Source of the DNA: Embleya sp045207655
GTDB lineage: Bacteria; Actinomycetota; Actinomycetes; Streptomycetales; Streptomycetaceae
Reading direction: 5' to 3'
Assembly (NCBI RefSeq): GCF_045207655.1
Contig: NZ_CP108784.1
Span: 1,178,001 to 1,242,000 of the forward strand
Length of the DNA: 64,000 bases
Below the pieces are notes generated by a model. That model saw nothing but the letters and a program-made list of their open reading frames with translations, was not told the origin of the DNA and searched no databases. Of the stretch, positions 8,407 to 16,889 are shown in pieces (the stretch's first letter is position 1; each line of letters opens with the position of its first letter). The translations under genes were made by a program, and so were the position numbers.

Positions 8407-9114
8407 CTATGTCGTCGGAGCGGTCGGCGGCGCCGTGGTCGTTGCCGTCGTTGGTGTTCCCGGCGTCGAAGGCAGCAGGGGCTCGCAGATCTTGAGGGCT
8501 TCGGCGGTTTTGGGGTCGCTTCGGTCAAGGGCGGGTGCGCCGCCCGGTGGGAGTTCGACCTGGTGGTCCTTGAGGCAGCCGGCGAAGGCCTGGCTTGCCG
8601 AATTGCCGCCGCGCCTCGGGGCGTCCGCGCCGCCGGCGCCGCCGCCACCGCCGGCCGGGCCCCGGGAGGGGCGTAGTTTCGCGCAGGCTTCCTCGGCCTT
8701 GCGGTACACCGGGTCCGTCGCGCGGGGATTGGGTCGCCCGGTCGGGAAGGCGGTGGGTCGTTCGCCGGCCGGACGGCTCGGGCGGCCGGACGGGCGCGGC
8801 TCCCCGGACGAGCGCGGCTCGCCGAATGGGCGGGACTCACCGAATGGGCGGGACTCACCGGATGGGCGGGGCTCACCGGATGGGCGGTTGCCGCCGTCCG
8901 GCCGTCCCGTCGGCACCGCGACGCCGTTTTCGCGCAGGCATTCGGTGTACGCCTTGGTCGCGTCCCCACCACCGTTCGCCGCGCTCGACGGGGCCGAGGC
9001 ACTCGTGCTCTTGCCGCTGCTCCCCCCACATCCGGCCAGCAGCAGCACGAGTGCCGAGGCGGCGGCCGGCGCCACCGTTGTGGTCCACGCCGGTCGACCC
9101 GGGTACCTCGTCAT
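8407..9114 (-). CDS. Secreted lipoprotein with two CLRxxGV-type motifs
   Basis: A 235-residue predicted lipoprotein. A signal peptide ends in the lipobox LLLAGC, with Cys29 as the likely lipidation site. Two short similar motifs follow: AYTECLRENGVAVP near residue 55 and AFAGCLKDHQVELP near residue 180, each with one Cys. Between them lie Arg/Pro-rich hexapeptide repeats (SGEPRP, SGESRP, FGESRP). The ATG at 9114 has GGAAGGA upstream. It is divergent from the MacA-like adaptor, and similar small Cys-containing proteins are known beside such efflux operons in streptomycetes. Its role is unknown; sensing or partnering the efflux complex is inference. Confidence 0.7.
   Translation of the reverse strand: MTRYPGRPAWTTTVAPAAASALVLLLAGCGGSSGKSTSASAPSSAANGGGDATKAYTECLRENGVAVPTGRPDGGNRPSGEPRPSGESRPFGESRPFGEPRSSGEPRPSGRPSRPAGERPTAFPTGRPNPRATDPVYRKAEEACAKLRPSRGPAGGGGGAGGADAPRRGGNSASQAFAGCLKDHQVELPPGGAPALDRSDPKTAEALKICEPLLPSTPGTPTTATTTAPPTAPTT
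8799..8888. repeat. 18-bp tandem repeat, five units, inside the lipoprotein gene
   Basis: Five 18-base units (consensus ACTCACCGAATGGGCGGG) begin at 8799, 8817, 8835, 8853 and 8871. They keep the reading frame and encode hexapeptides such as SGEPRP and FGESRP. Confidence 0.85.
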
Positions 9115-9213
9115 GACGTCCTTCCCACGAGCTTCGGGGTCGGCGCCGGACGGCGCACCGCCCATCCGCTCAGGACTCAAGCACGACAGGATGGTGAAAG
9201 CCCGCGCGCCGCC

Positions 9214-9230
9214 TGGGAGTTCTCTGGGAG
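9214..9230 (+). promoter_or_regulatory. OmpR-type direct-repeat box 1 (TGGGAG, 11-bp spacing)
   Basis: TGGGAG at 9214-9219 and again at 9225-9230, 11 bases start to start, the spacing bound by a head-to-tail OmpR/PhoB-family dimer. It lies about 100 bases upstream of the lipoprotein start. The regulator encoded at 13989-14720 is the obvious candidate; this is inference. Confidence 0.6.
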
Positions 9231-9341
9231 CCCCGGCCGAGGTAGGCCGTCGTCGCACTCGGGCCGACGCGTGGCTTGTCGTGATCGGGCCCGATTTCGG
9301 CGTATCGCGCCGGGCACCGCCGGCTTCGGGGCGTGTCGGCG

Positions 9342-9358
9342 CTCCCAGTGAACTCCCA
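9342..9358 (-). promoter_or_regulatory. OmpR-type direct-repeat box 2, opposite orientation
   Basis: CTCCCA at 9342-9347 and 9353-9358, which is the box-1 sequence on the other strand with only the central base changed. It is 48 bases before the chosen adaptor start (9406). Having the same 17-base element once near each divergent promoter supports shared control of lipoprotein and efflux operon. Confidence 0.6.
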
Positions 9359-9405
9359 GGCGACGGCCAGTGTTCGGGGACGTGTCCGGACCAGGCTGTG
9401 CGGCC

Positions 9406-10977
9406 ATGAGGCGTGTACGACTACGACGGAAGTCGGTCCTGATCAACCTGGCCCTGGCCACCGCGATGGTGACCGGCGTGGGCTTCGCCTACGCGGCGGT
9501 GGACGACGGCGGTGGATCGGCGGACGCGACGCGCACGCGTACCGGCAAGGTGACCAAGGGGACGGTGCAGGCCACGGTGTCCGCGTCGGGGTCGTTGACT
9601 TCCCCCTCGGACGTCGGCATCGGCTTCACCGCCGCCGGCCGCGTCACCGCCGTCGGGGTCAAGGTCGGCGATACCGTCACCGCCGGTCAGGTCCTCGCGC
9701 AGGTCGACCCGACCCAGGCGCAGGAGGCACTGGACGCGGCGAAGGCGGCCGTCACAGTGGCCCAGGCGAACCTGACCAAGGCCCAAGCGGGCACCCCGGT
9801 CCAACAGAACGGCGGCAACGGCAACGGCGGTGGCAGCGGCAACCAGGGCACAGACGCCCAGAACACAGTCCTGCGCGGCTCGACCGCCGGCAGCGCGAGC
9901 ACAACCGGCGGCACCGCGACCACCGGCGGCACCGGCGATGTGCCCGCCCCCACGTCCACATCCACGCCGGCGCCGTCCCGGACCTCGGCGCCCCCCGTCA
10001 CCCAGCCGCACCCGACCGTCACCGTCACCGTCACCAAGGCCCCGACGGCCACCCCGACGCCGAGCACGACGGTCGACGCGGCGGCGGTGACCCAGGCCGA
10101 GTCGGCACTGATCGCGGCGAACAACAAGCTCGCCGACGCCCAACGTGCCCTGGACGGCTGCGTACTCAAGGCGCCCTCCGCCGGCATCGTGGCTTCGGTC
10201 TCCGGCAAGGTCGGCGACACCGTCTCCGCCACGACCTCCTCCAGCGGATCGAGCGGATCGAGCGGATCGGGCTCATCAGGCGGATCGGGAAGCACCAGCG
10301 GCGGCGGCCAAAGCGGTTCCTCCTCCACCGGCACCGTCACCGGCTTCGTCGTGATCGCCAACCCGACCGGCATGGAGACCCGGGTGTCCTTCTCCGAGGC
10401 CGACGCCGCCAAGGTCAAGGCCGGTCAACCTGCCACGGTGACGCTCAACGTGAACTCCGCGATCCGGCTGAACGCCAAGGTGGTCAGCGTGAATCCGCTG
10501 CCGGACAGCGGTTCGACCTCGGGTTCGGTCAAGTACGGCGCGACGATCGCGCTGCAGGGCGACGTGTCCACGCTGCGGACCGGACAGACCGCGAACATCT
10601 CGGTGGTCGTCGCGCAGGCCGACAACGCGTTGCAGGTGCCCTCCGCCGCCGTCACCGGCACCGGCGCGACGGCCTCGGTACGGGTCCTGGTCAACGGCGC
10701 CGAGCAGCGCCGTACGGTGACCGCCGGCGTGGTCGGCGACCAGACCACCCAGATCGTCTCCGGCCTGGCCGAGGGCGACGAGATCGTGATCGGCACCGTC
10801 GCCGCGGCCGGTTCCGCCGGTTCCACATCCGGCCGCTCCGGCCAGTCCACCCGAGGCGGAACGGCCGGCGGTGGGCAACCCGCCCCGGGCATCGGCAACT
10901 TCCCCGGCGGCGGCGCGGTCGGCGGCGCCTCGGCCGGTGCCTCCGGCGGCGGCCTCCCGCGCGGCGGCTCACGATGA
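9406..10977 (+). CDS. MacA-like periplasmic adaptor (HlyD/RND adaptor family)
   Basis: A 523-residue membrane-anchored adaptor of a tripartite-like ABC exporter. An N-terminal signal anchor is followed by a lipoyl-type half (GKVTKGTVQATVSASGSL and VKVGDTVTAGQVLAQVDP, about residues 48-105) and a helical segment. Long Gly/Ser/Thr/Pro-rich inserts come next, then the second lipoyl half (LKAPSAGIVASVSGKVGDTV) and beta-barrel domains. In this Gram-positive host it must act outside the membrane without an outer-membrane partner. ATG 9406 is favoured over ATG 9370 because it gives a compact MRRVRLRRKS signal sequence. It overlaps the ATPase gene by four bases (ATGA). Confidence 0.85.
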   Translation: MRRVRLRRKSVLINLALATAMVTGVGFAYAAVDDGGGSADATRTRTGKVTKGTVQATVSASGSLTSPSDVGIGFTAAGRVTAVGVKVGDTVTAGQVLAQVDPTQAQEALDAAKAAVTVAQANLTKAQAGTPVQQNGGNGNGGGSGNQGTDAQNTVLRGSTAGSASTTGGTATTGGTGDVPAPTSTSTPAPSRTSAPPVTQPHPTVTVTVTKAPTATPTPSTTVDAAAVTQAESALIAANNKLADAQRALDGCVLKAPSAGIVASVSGKVGDTVSATTSSSGSSGSSGSGSSGGSGSTSGGGQSGSSSTGTVTGFVVIANPTGMETRVSFSEADAAKVKAGQPATVTLNVNSAIRLNAKVVSVNPLPDSGSTSGSVKYGATIALQGDVSTLRTGQTANISVVVAQADNALQVPSAAVTGTGATASVRVLVNGAEQRRTVTAGVVGDQTTQIVSGLAEGDEIVIGTVAAAGSAGSTSGRSGQSTRGGTAGGGQPAPGIGNFPGGGAVGGASAGASGGGLPRGGSR

Positions 10978-11756
10978 GCGAGTCGCACGCGGACCGACCC
11001 GCGCCCGTCATCGACGTGCGTGCGGTGACCAAGTCGTACGGTCACGGCGCCGCCTCGGTGCACGCGCTGCGCGGCGTCGACCTGACCATCGAGGTCGGCG
11101 AATACGTGGCCATCATGGGCAGTTCGGGCTCGGGCAAGTCGACGCTGATGAACGTGCTGGGCTGCCTGGACGTGCCGACCTCGGGCCGCTATCTGCTCGA
11201 CGGCCTCGACGTCGGCCGGCTGGACGAACACCAACTCGCCCTGGTCCGCAATCGACGCATCGGGTTCGTCTTCCAGTCGTTCAACCTGATCCCGCGCACC
11301 AGCGCGCTCGCCCAGGTCGAACTCCCGTTGTCCTACGCCGGGGTGCGCGCCAAGGAGCGCCGACGCCGGGCGCTGGCCGCGCTCGACCTGGTCGGCCTGG
11401 CCGACCGTACCGACCACGCGCCCAACGAACTCTCCGGCGGCCAGCAGCAACGCGTCGCGCTGGCCCGCGCGTTGGTCACCACACCCGCGCTGCTGCTCGC
11501 CGACGAGCCGACCGGCAACCTGGACAGCCACAGCACCGCGGAGGTGCTCGGAATCCTGGACCGGCTACACGGCTCCGGACGCACGATCGTGATCATCACC
11601 CACGAGGACGAGGTAGCCGCCCGCGCCGAGCGCATCCTGCGCCTGGTCGACGGCCTGGTGGTCTCGGACCACCGCCGCGCCCCGGCCCCGACCACCCCGA
11701 CCCCGGCACCCGTCCGCGTCCCGACCGGCGCTCCCGCCGAAGGAGCCCGCCGGTGA
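10974..11756 (+). CDS. MacB-type ABC transporter ATP-binding protein
   Basis: A 260-residue nucleotide-binding protein of the LolD/MacB type that powers the permease encoded next. Walker A is GSSGSGKST (about residues 45-53), the signature is LSGGQQQR, Walker B with its D-loop is LLLADEPTGNLD, and the H-loop is IIITHE. A Pro/Thr-rich C-terminal tail (TTPTPAPVRVP) follows the conserved domain. The ATG overlaps the adaptor stop (ATGA) and its own stop overlaps the permease GTG (GTGA), so all three should be translated together. Confidence 0.93.
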   Translation: MSESHADRPAPVIDVRAVTKSYGHGAASVHALRGVDLTIEVGEYVAIMGSSGSGKSTLMNVLGCLDVPTSGRYLLDGLDVGRLDEHQLALVRNRRIGFVFQSFNLIPRTSALAQVELPLSYAGVRAKERRRRALAALDLVGLADRTDHAPNELSGGQQQRVALARALVTTPALLLADEPTGNLDSHSTAEVLGILDRLHGSGRTIVIITHEDEVAARAERILRLVDGLVVSDHRRAPAPTTPTPAPVRVPTGAPAEGARR

Positions 11757-12973
11757 ACCCCGTCGAAGTGCTTCGCTTCGCCGTCCTGGGCCTGGCCGCG
11801 AACAAGATCCGCACCGCACTGACCATGCTCGGCGTGCTGATCGGCGTCGGCGCGGTGATCCTGCTGGTCGCCGTGGGCAACGGCTCGTCCAAGTCCGTCC
11901 AGGCCTCGATCCAGCGACTCGGCACCAATCTGCTCACCATCTCGCACACCGCCGGCGGCGGCCGCTTCGGCGCGGCCGGCCAGGGCGGTGCGCTCAAGGA
12001 CCTGACCCTGGACGACGCGCAGGCCCTGGTCGACAAAACCCTGGCCCCGCACGTCGCGTCGGCGGCTCCCGTGCAGACCGCGTCGCAGAGCATCACCTAC
12101 GCCGGCCAGTCGGTCACCGTGTCCCAGGTCGTCGGCACCACACCGGACTGGTTCGCCACCACCAACCACGACCTGGGCCGAGGCGCGCTGTTCGGCACCG
12201 AGGACGTGAACGCCCGCCGCAAGGTCGCCGTCCTGGGCAGCACCACGGTCGAGAACGTGTTCGGTACGGAGAACCCGATCGACAAGGAGATCCTGATCGG
12301 GGGCGTACCGTTCCGCGTCGCCGGTGTGCTGAAGACCAAGGGCGGCAACGGCGTGGCGGACTCCGACGACACCATCGTGCTGCCGGTGACCACGATGCGC
12401 GACAGCCTGACCGGCTACGGCTCGCTCTCCTCGATCGCGGTCCGGGCCACCTCCTCGGCGGACACCACGCTCGCCCAGGACGAGGTGACCTCGATCCTGA
12501 ACAACCGTCACCGGATCACGAGTTCGACGCAGAGCGACTTCCGGATCACCAACCAACAGTCGCTGTTGAGCGCCAACGACGAGACCAACAAAACCTTCAC
12601 CGTGCTGCTCGCGGCGGTCGCGGCGATCTCGCTCCTGGTCGGCGGGATCGGGATCACCAACATCATGCTGGTGACCGTCGCCGAACGGACCCGGGAGATC
12701 GGCATCCGCAAGGCGATCGGCGCCCCGCGCGGTGCGATCCTGGGCCAGTTCCTCGCCGAGTCGACCCTGCTGTCCGTCCTCGGCGGCGGACTGGGCGTGG
12801 CCGCCGGGCTGTTCGCGGCACGCTTCGAGGTGGTCGGGATCACGCCCGTCGTGGTGCCGAGTTCGGTGGTCGGCTCGTTCGCCGTGTCGGTCGCCATCGG
12901 CCTGTTCTTCGGCGGCTACCCGGCCGCGCGCGCGGCGGCGCTGCGCCCGATCGAGGCGCTGCGGCACGAATAG
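11753..12973 (+). CDS. MacB-type ABC transporter permease (FtsX fold)
   Basis: A 406-residue permease starting at a GTG that overlaps the ATPase stop. It has the MacB plan: a first membrane helix (ALTMLGVLIGVGAVILLVAV, about residues 22-41), a large extracytoplasmic domain to about residue 280, then three helices with the conserved RTREIGIRKAIGAPRGAIL loop between them. Here the ATPase is a separate protein rather than fused as in E. coli MacB. With the adaptor it should form an exporter for peptides, lipids or antibiotics. The substrate is not evident. Confidence 0.92.
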   Translation: MNPVEVLRFAVLGLAANKIRTALTMLGVLIGVGAVILLVAVGNGSSKSVQASIQRLGTNLLTISHTAGGGRFGAAGQGGALKDLTLDDAQALVDKTLAPHVASAAPVQTASQSITYAGQSVTVSQVVGTTPDWFATTNHDLGRGALFGTEDVNARRKVAVLGSTTVENVFGTENPIDKEILIGGVPFRVAGVLKTKGGNGVADSDDTIVLPVTTMRDSLTGYGSLSSIAVRATSSADTTLAQDEVTSILNNRHRITSSTQSDFRITNQQSLLSANDETNKTFTVLLAAVAAISLLVGGIGITNIMLVTVAERTREIGIRKAIGAPRGAILGQFLAESTLLSVLGGGLGVAAGLFAARFEVVGITPVVVPSSVVGSFAVSVAIGLFFGGYPAARAAALRPIEALRHE

Positions 12974-13018
12974 CCCGCCCGACCACCGCCGTTCCAGCGT
13001 CCCAGGAGGACCGAGACC

Positions 13019-13987
13019 ATGACGCCGAAGCACCGCGTCGACCGACACGACACCCGGCCACAGACCGCCGTCCCCGACACGGCACGGCCCGACACCGAAA
13101 CTCTCGACCGACACGACACCCGGCCACAGACCCGCATCCCCGACACGACGCCGCCCGACACCGAGACCCTCGGCGCCCGATCCCGCATCCCCGTGCCCGG
13201 TGACCCCGGGCCGGCGGCGAACGCGGCGGCCGAGCCCGGGTTCGTCGGCGGCTTCCGTACCGAACCGGAAGCCGCCGACGAATCCCACCCCGACACATCC
13301 CACCCCGAGGAGTCCTCGGAGGACATCCTCGGCCGGCCGCCGACGGCTCGCGACGTGGCCGCCGAACTCACCGCCCCGCCCCGGCGCAGGCTCCCCGCGC
13401 TGACGCTGGCCCTGGGCGCGGGCGTGTTCCTGGCGGTCGGCTTCCTGGCGGGCGTCGAGGTGCAGAAGGATCAGGGCGAGGGCACGAACCAGGCCGCCGG
13501 ACCCCCCGGCGCGCAGGGCGCGAACCCGTACGGCGCCCGCGCCGCCGGCGCGCCTTCGACCGGTGGCGGCGGGCAGGGCACCGGACGTACCGGCGGCGCG
13601 GCGGCCGGCCCCGGAACGGGCGCCGCCTCGGACCTGACCACCGGGACCGTGAAGGTTGTGGACGACTCTTTCATCTACGTCTCAGATTCGGCCGGCAATA
13701 TCGTCAAGGTGAAGACCGACGCCGCAACCAAGATCCAGGTCGTCCGGGACGGCAAACCCGTCGACCTCAAGCCCGGAGACGCCGTCGTGGTGCGTGGCGC
13801 CACGGACGCCGACGGCTCGGTGGCCGCCACCTCGGTCACCGAGGGCACCGCCACGGCCGCTCGCCCGGGAGCCGGCAACCCCGGCACGAGCGCCGGCGGC
13901 ACGAACGGCGCAAGCGGTACGGCAGGCACGAACGGCACGGCCGGCGGGACGAGCGGAGCCGGCCCCACCGCCGGCGGAACGGGCTGA
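13019..13987 (+). CDS. Membrane-anchored OB-like (DUF5666-type) protein of the efflux operon
   Basis: A 322-residue protein starting at an ATG with a perfect AGGAGG box. A cytoplasmic N-terminal region of about 125 residues contains two near-identical 22-residue repeats. A single membrane helix follows (LPALTLALGAGVFLAVGFLAG, about residues 128-148), then a Gly/Ala-rich linker. The outer domain of about residues 205-285 (TGTVKVVDDSFIYVSD...KVKTDAATKIQV...GDAVVVRGATDADGSVAA) resembles DUF5666-like OB-fold modules. Its place between permease and response regulator suggests it assists export or signals to the kinase; that is inference. Confidence 0.72.
   Translation: MTPKHRVDRHDTRPQTAVPDTARPDTETLDRHDTRPQTRIPDTTPPDTETLGARSRIPVPGDPGPAANAAAEPGFVGGFRTEPEAADESHPDTSHPEESSEDILGRPPTARDVAAELTAPPRRRLPALTLALGAGVFLAVGFLAGVEVQKDQGEGTNQAAGPPGAQGANPYGARAAGAPSTGGGGQGTGRTGGAAAGPGTGAASDLTTGTVKVVDDSFIYVSDSAGNIVKVKTDAATKIQVVRDGKPVDLKPGDAVVVRGATDADGSVAATSVTEGTATAARPGAGNPGTSAGGTNGASGTAGTNGTAGGTSGAGPTAGGTG
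13040..13171. repeat. 66-bp tandem duplication inside the surface-protein gene
   Basis: Two head-to-tail units, 13040-13105 and 13106-13171, encode DRHDTRPQTAVPDTARPDTE followed by TL, then the same block with a few substitutions. The 66-base unit keeps the frame. Confidence 0.9.
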
Positions 13988-13988
13988 C

Positions 13989-14720
13989 GTGACCACGCCC
14001 ACCGAAGCCGGCGCCCGCGCCCGCCTCCTGGTCGTCGACGACGAGCCCAACATCCGCGAACTCCTGTCCGCCAGCCTGCGCTTCGCCGGATTCGACGTCG
14101 ACTCGGCGGCGGACGGCACGGACGCCCTCGCGGCGGTCGCGCGCTGTCGGCCGAACCTGGTCGTCCTCGACGTGATGCTCCCGGACCTGGACGGCTTCGA
14201 GGTGGTGCGCCGGCTGCGCGCCGACGGAACCCACCTGCCGGTGCTGTTCCTGACCGCCAAGGACACCACCAAGGACAAGATCACCGGACTGACCCTGGGC
14301 GGGGACGACTACGTCACCAAACCGTTCAGCCTGGAGGAATTGATCGCCCGCATCCACGCGGTGTTGCGCCGGGTGGACGGCGGCGCGGCCCTGCCGACGC
14401 CGTCGAACCGGATCGTGGTCGCCGACCTCGAACTCGACCCGGAGGGCCACGAGGTGCTGCGCGGCGGCCGTCCCGTGCAACTCTCGCCGACCGAGTTCAA
14501 GCTGCTGCGCTATCTGATGCTCAACACCGGCCGGGTGGTGTCCAAGACCCAAATCCTGGACCACGTCTGGCAGTACGACTTCGGCGGCGACCTGAGCATC
14601 GTCGAGTCGTACATCAGCTATCTCCGCCGAAAGGTCGAACTCGACGTCGGCGGCGGCAAGTTGATCCACACCGTACGCGGTGTCGGGTACGTGCTGCGCC
14701 GCCCCCAGCCGACGGTCTGA
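13989..14720 (+). CDS. OmpR/PhoB-family response regulator
   Basis: A 243-residue regulator starting at GTG, one base after the preceding stop. The receiver domain covers residues 10-125 with LLVVDDEPN (acidic pocket), LVVLDVMLPDLDG (phosphoacceptor Asp) and YVTKPF (conserved Lys). The winged helix DNA-binding domain follows, ending IHTVRGVGYVL. It is co-transcribed with the efflux genes and the kinase downstream, so it probably controls this operon through the paired TGGGAG boxes at 9214-9230 and 9342-9358. Confidence 0.93.
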   Translation: MTTPTEAGARARLLVVDDEPNIRELLSASLRFAGFDVDSAADGTDALAAVARCRPNLVVLDVMLPDLDGFEVVRRLRADGTHLPVLFLTAKDTTKDKITGLTLGGDDYVTKPFSLEELIARIHAVLRRVDGGAALPTPSNRIVVADLELDPEGHEVLRGGRPVQLSPTEFKLLRYLMLNTGRVVSKTQILDHVWQYDFGGDLSIVESYISYLRRKVELDVGGGKLIHTVRGVGYVLRRPQPTV

Positions 14721-14730
14721 CGGCGCCCCC

Positions 14731-14880
14731 ATGCGCGTCCCGCACCCGAGCCGGTCCTCGCTGCGCCTCCCTCGTCCGAACCGGCCCCCGCTGCGCCTCC
14801 CTCGCCCGAACCGGCCCCCGCTGCGCCTCCCTCGCCCGAACCGGCCCCCGCTGCGCTTCCCGCACCCGAGCCGGTCCTCG
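14731..14880. repeat. 30-bp tandem repeat, five exact-length units, starting at the kinase ATG
   Basis: Units begin at 14731, 14761, 14791, 14821 and 14851 with no length variation. The first and last share the variant 3' half CGCACCCGAGCCGGTCCTCG, while the middle three share CCCGAACCGGCCCCCG. The first unit contains the ATG used as start, where the others have CTG. Each unit adds ten residues to the kinase N-terminus. Confidence 0.9.
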
Positions 14881-16293
14881 CTGCGTGTCCGGGTCCTGAT
14901 CATCGCGATGGCCCTCGTCGCCGTCGCGCTGTTGGTCAGCCAGACGGTCGTGGTGGGTTCGCTGCGCGGCTACCTCACCGACCAGGTGGACCGGCAACTG
15001 GCCCAGGCCGCACGCGGGATGGCGTTCCGTCCGCCGGAGTCGGGCGAGCCGCGGAGCGGGCCGCGCGGGCGGGCGCCCGGTGTGCTGCCGAGCCGGATCG
15101 TGGCCGAGTACCTGTTTCCCGACGGCACCACCCACCAGCGGATCCGCTCGCCGGGCGCCGAGGACGAGTTGGGACCCCGACTGCCGAAGCTGGACACCGA
15201 CACGGTGCTGGGTTTGCAGCGACGGGCCTTCGAGACCGACTCGGTGAGCGGCGACGGGCGTTGGCGGGTGCTCGCGGTGCCGGTGGCGGGCGGCGAGGGC
15301 AGCGTGGTGCTGGCCCAGCCGCTGGACGACGTGCGCGCGACGGTCGACCGGATGCGCACGGTGTGCCTGGTGATCGGCCTGAGCTGTCTGACCGTGCTCG
15401 CCGCGGCCGGCTGGTTCGCGCTGCGCGGCGGCCTGCGCCCGCTGCGCCGGATCGAGGAGACGGCGGCGGCGATCGCGGCCGGCGACCTCTCGCATCGGGT
15501 CCCGGTACCCGCGCCCGGGACCGAGATCGGCCGGCTGTCCACATCGATCAACGGCATGCTCGCCCAGATCGAGACCGCGTTCGCGGCCCGGGCCGAGTCG
15601 GAGACGCGGATGCGCCGGTTCGTCGCCGACGCCGGACACGAATTGCGCACCCCGCTGGCGAGTGTGCGCGGCTTCGCCGAGTTGTACCGGATGGGCGCGC
15701 TCACCGATCCGGCCGAGGTGGCCCGGACCATGCGCCGGATCGAGGACGAGGCGATCCGGATGGGCGGCCTGGTCGAGGACCTGCTGCAACTGGCCCGCCT
15801 GGACGAACAGCGCCCGCTCTGCAACGAGCCGGTGGACCTGCGGATCCTGGCCGCCGACGCGGTGCACGACATCAAGACGCTGGCACCCGATCGCTCGGTC
15901 ACGCTGACCGGGCTGGACGGCGGCGCGGCGCATCCGGTGATCGTCTCCGGCGACGAGTCGCGGCTGCGCCAGGTGGTGGCCAACCTGGTCTCCAACGCGC
16001 TGACACACACCCCGGCCGGGACCGCGATCCGGATCGCGGTGGGCCGGACCCCGGCACCGGACCCGTGCGCGGCTCTGGAGGTCACCGACGCCGGCCCCGG
16101 TCTGGCACCGGCCGACGCACAACGCGTCTTCGAACGCTTCTACCGCGTCGACTCCTCCCGCAGCCGGGCCGCCGGCGGCGGTTCGGGCCTGGGCCTGGCG
16201 ATCGTCGCCGCGCTGGTCAACGCGCACGGCGGCCGGGTCGAGGTACGCACCGCACCCGGCCGCGGCGCCGCCTTCCGAGTGCTGCTGCCCTGA
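14731..16293 (+). CDS. Sensor histidine kinase (HAMP-HisKA type) with 30-bp repeats at its start
   Basis: A 520-residue membrane kinase, partner of the regulator just upstream. The first 50 residues are five 10-residue repeats (LRLPRPNRPP type). Then come membrane helix 1 (VLIIAMALVAVALLVSQTVV, about 54-73), an extracellular sensor region of about 130 residues, helix 2 (VIGLSCLTVLAAAGWFAL) and HAMP. Next are the HisKA box (FVADAGHELRTPLASVRGF) with the phosphoacceptor His, and the ATPase domain with NLVSNALTHTP, DAGPGL and GSGLGLAI. The true start could lie after the repeats; see the repeat entry. Confidence 0.9.
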   Translation: MRVPHPSRSSLRLPRPNRPPLRLPRPNRPPLRLPRPNRPPLRFPHPSRSSLRVRVLIIAMALVAVALLVSQTVVVGSLRGYLTDQVDRQLAQAARGMAFRPPESGEPRSGPRGRAPGVLPSRIVAEYLFPDGTTHQRIRSPGAEDELGPRLPKLDTDTVLGLQRRAFETDSVSGDGRWRVLAVPVAGGEGSVVLAQPLDDVRATVDRMRTVCLVIGLSCLTVLAAAGWFALRGGLRPLRRIEETAAAIAAGDLSHRVPVPAPGTEIGRLSTSINGMLAQIETAFAARAESETRMRRFVADAGHELRTPLASVRGFAELYRMGALTDPAEVARTMRRIEDEAIRMGGLVEDLLQLARLDEQRPLCNEPVDLRILAADAVHDIKTLAPDRSVTLTGLDGGAAHPVIVSGDESRLRQVVANLVSNALTHTPAGTAIRIAVGRTPAPDPCAALEVTDAGPGLAPADAQRVFERFYRVDSSRSRAAGGGSGLGLAIVAALVNAHGGRVEVRTAPGRGAAFRVLLP

Positions 16294-16761
16294 CCCGATG
16301 GGGCCGCCCGACCGAGGCGCCCCCACCCGACCGCACCCCCACCGACCGCGCCCCCACCCGGCCGCGCGCCTCCACCCGACCGCGCCCCATCGTGCCCACC
16401 CCACCTCGGAGCCGGGCTGCCCCGATCGACCCGGCCGCCCCCACTCGACCGGCCCCCGTCGCGCCCACCCCCGACTCGAAACCGGGACGCGCCGCCCCAC
16501 TCCGACCCGCCCCACTCCGACCCGCCCCACTCCGACCCGCCCCGACCGCACCACCCCGCCCGGTCTCAGCCCCGGTCCGAGACCACCGACCTGTCCACGT
16601 GCCGGCCCGGGCCGGCACCCACCTACCGGCCCGGGTCACAGCGCCCGCCGACCGTCACCCGACCGGTGATCAGGCGACTCCGCCGTACCCCGGCAACCGC
16701 GGTCGGCAAGTGCCCGCATGGGCGGTGTCGAGCCTGTCCGGGCAGGTGGCGCCGCGTGCGC
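16294..16761. other. Gene-free Pro-codon-like tract with 15-bp repeats
   Basis: No gene is supported between the kinase and the MmpL promoter region. Most of it is C-rich low-complexity sequence (CCGACCGCACCCCC types). It includes three exact head-to-tail 15-base units CCCCACTCCGACCCG at 16495, 16510 and 16525. Confidence 0.65.
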
Positions 16762-16779
16762 CTACTGCGATTTCAGTAG
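16762..16779. promoter_or_regulatory. Inverted repeat upstream of the MmpL gene
   Basis: CTACTGCGATTTCAGTAG is an imperfect dyad with perfect 6-base outer arms (CTACTG/CAGTAG). It lies about 110 bases before the MmpL start and is followed by the related GTAGG and CGGTAGG motifs at 16777-16801. It could be an operator for the NarL-type regulator at 20460 or for another repressor. Confidence 0.45.
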
Positions 16780-16889
16780 TAGGTCGTCGGGTTTCGGTAG
16801 GTCGCAGTGTCCGTAGCCGCATGACGACCGGAGGGGTCCCGCCGGGCGAGCCTTGAGCGGTCATCGCATGTGGATAGGGAGACCCTGAC

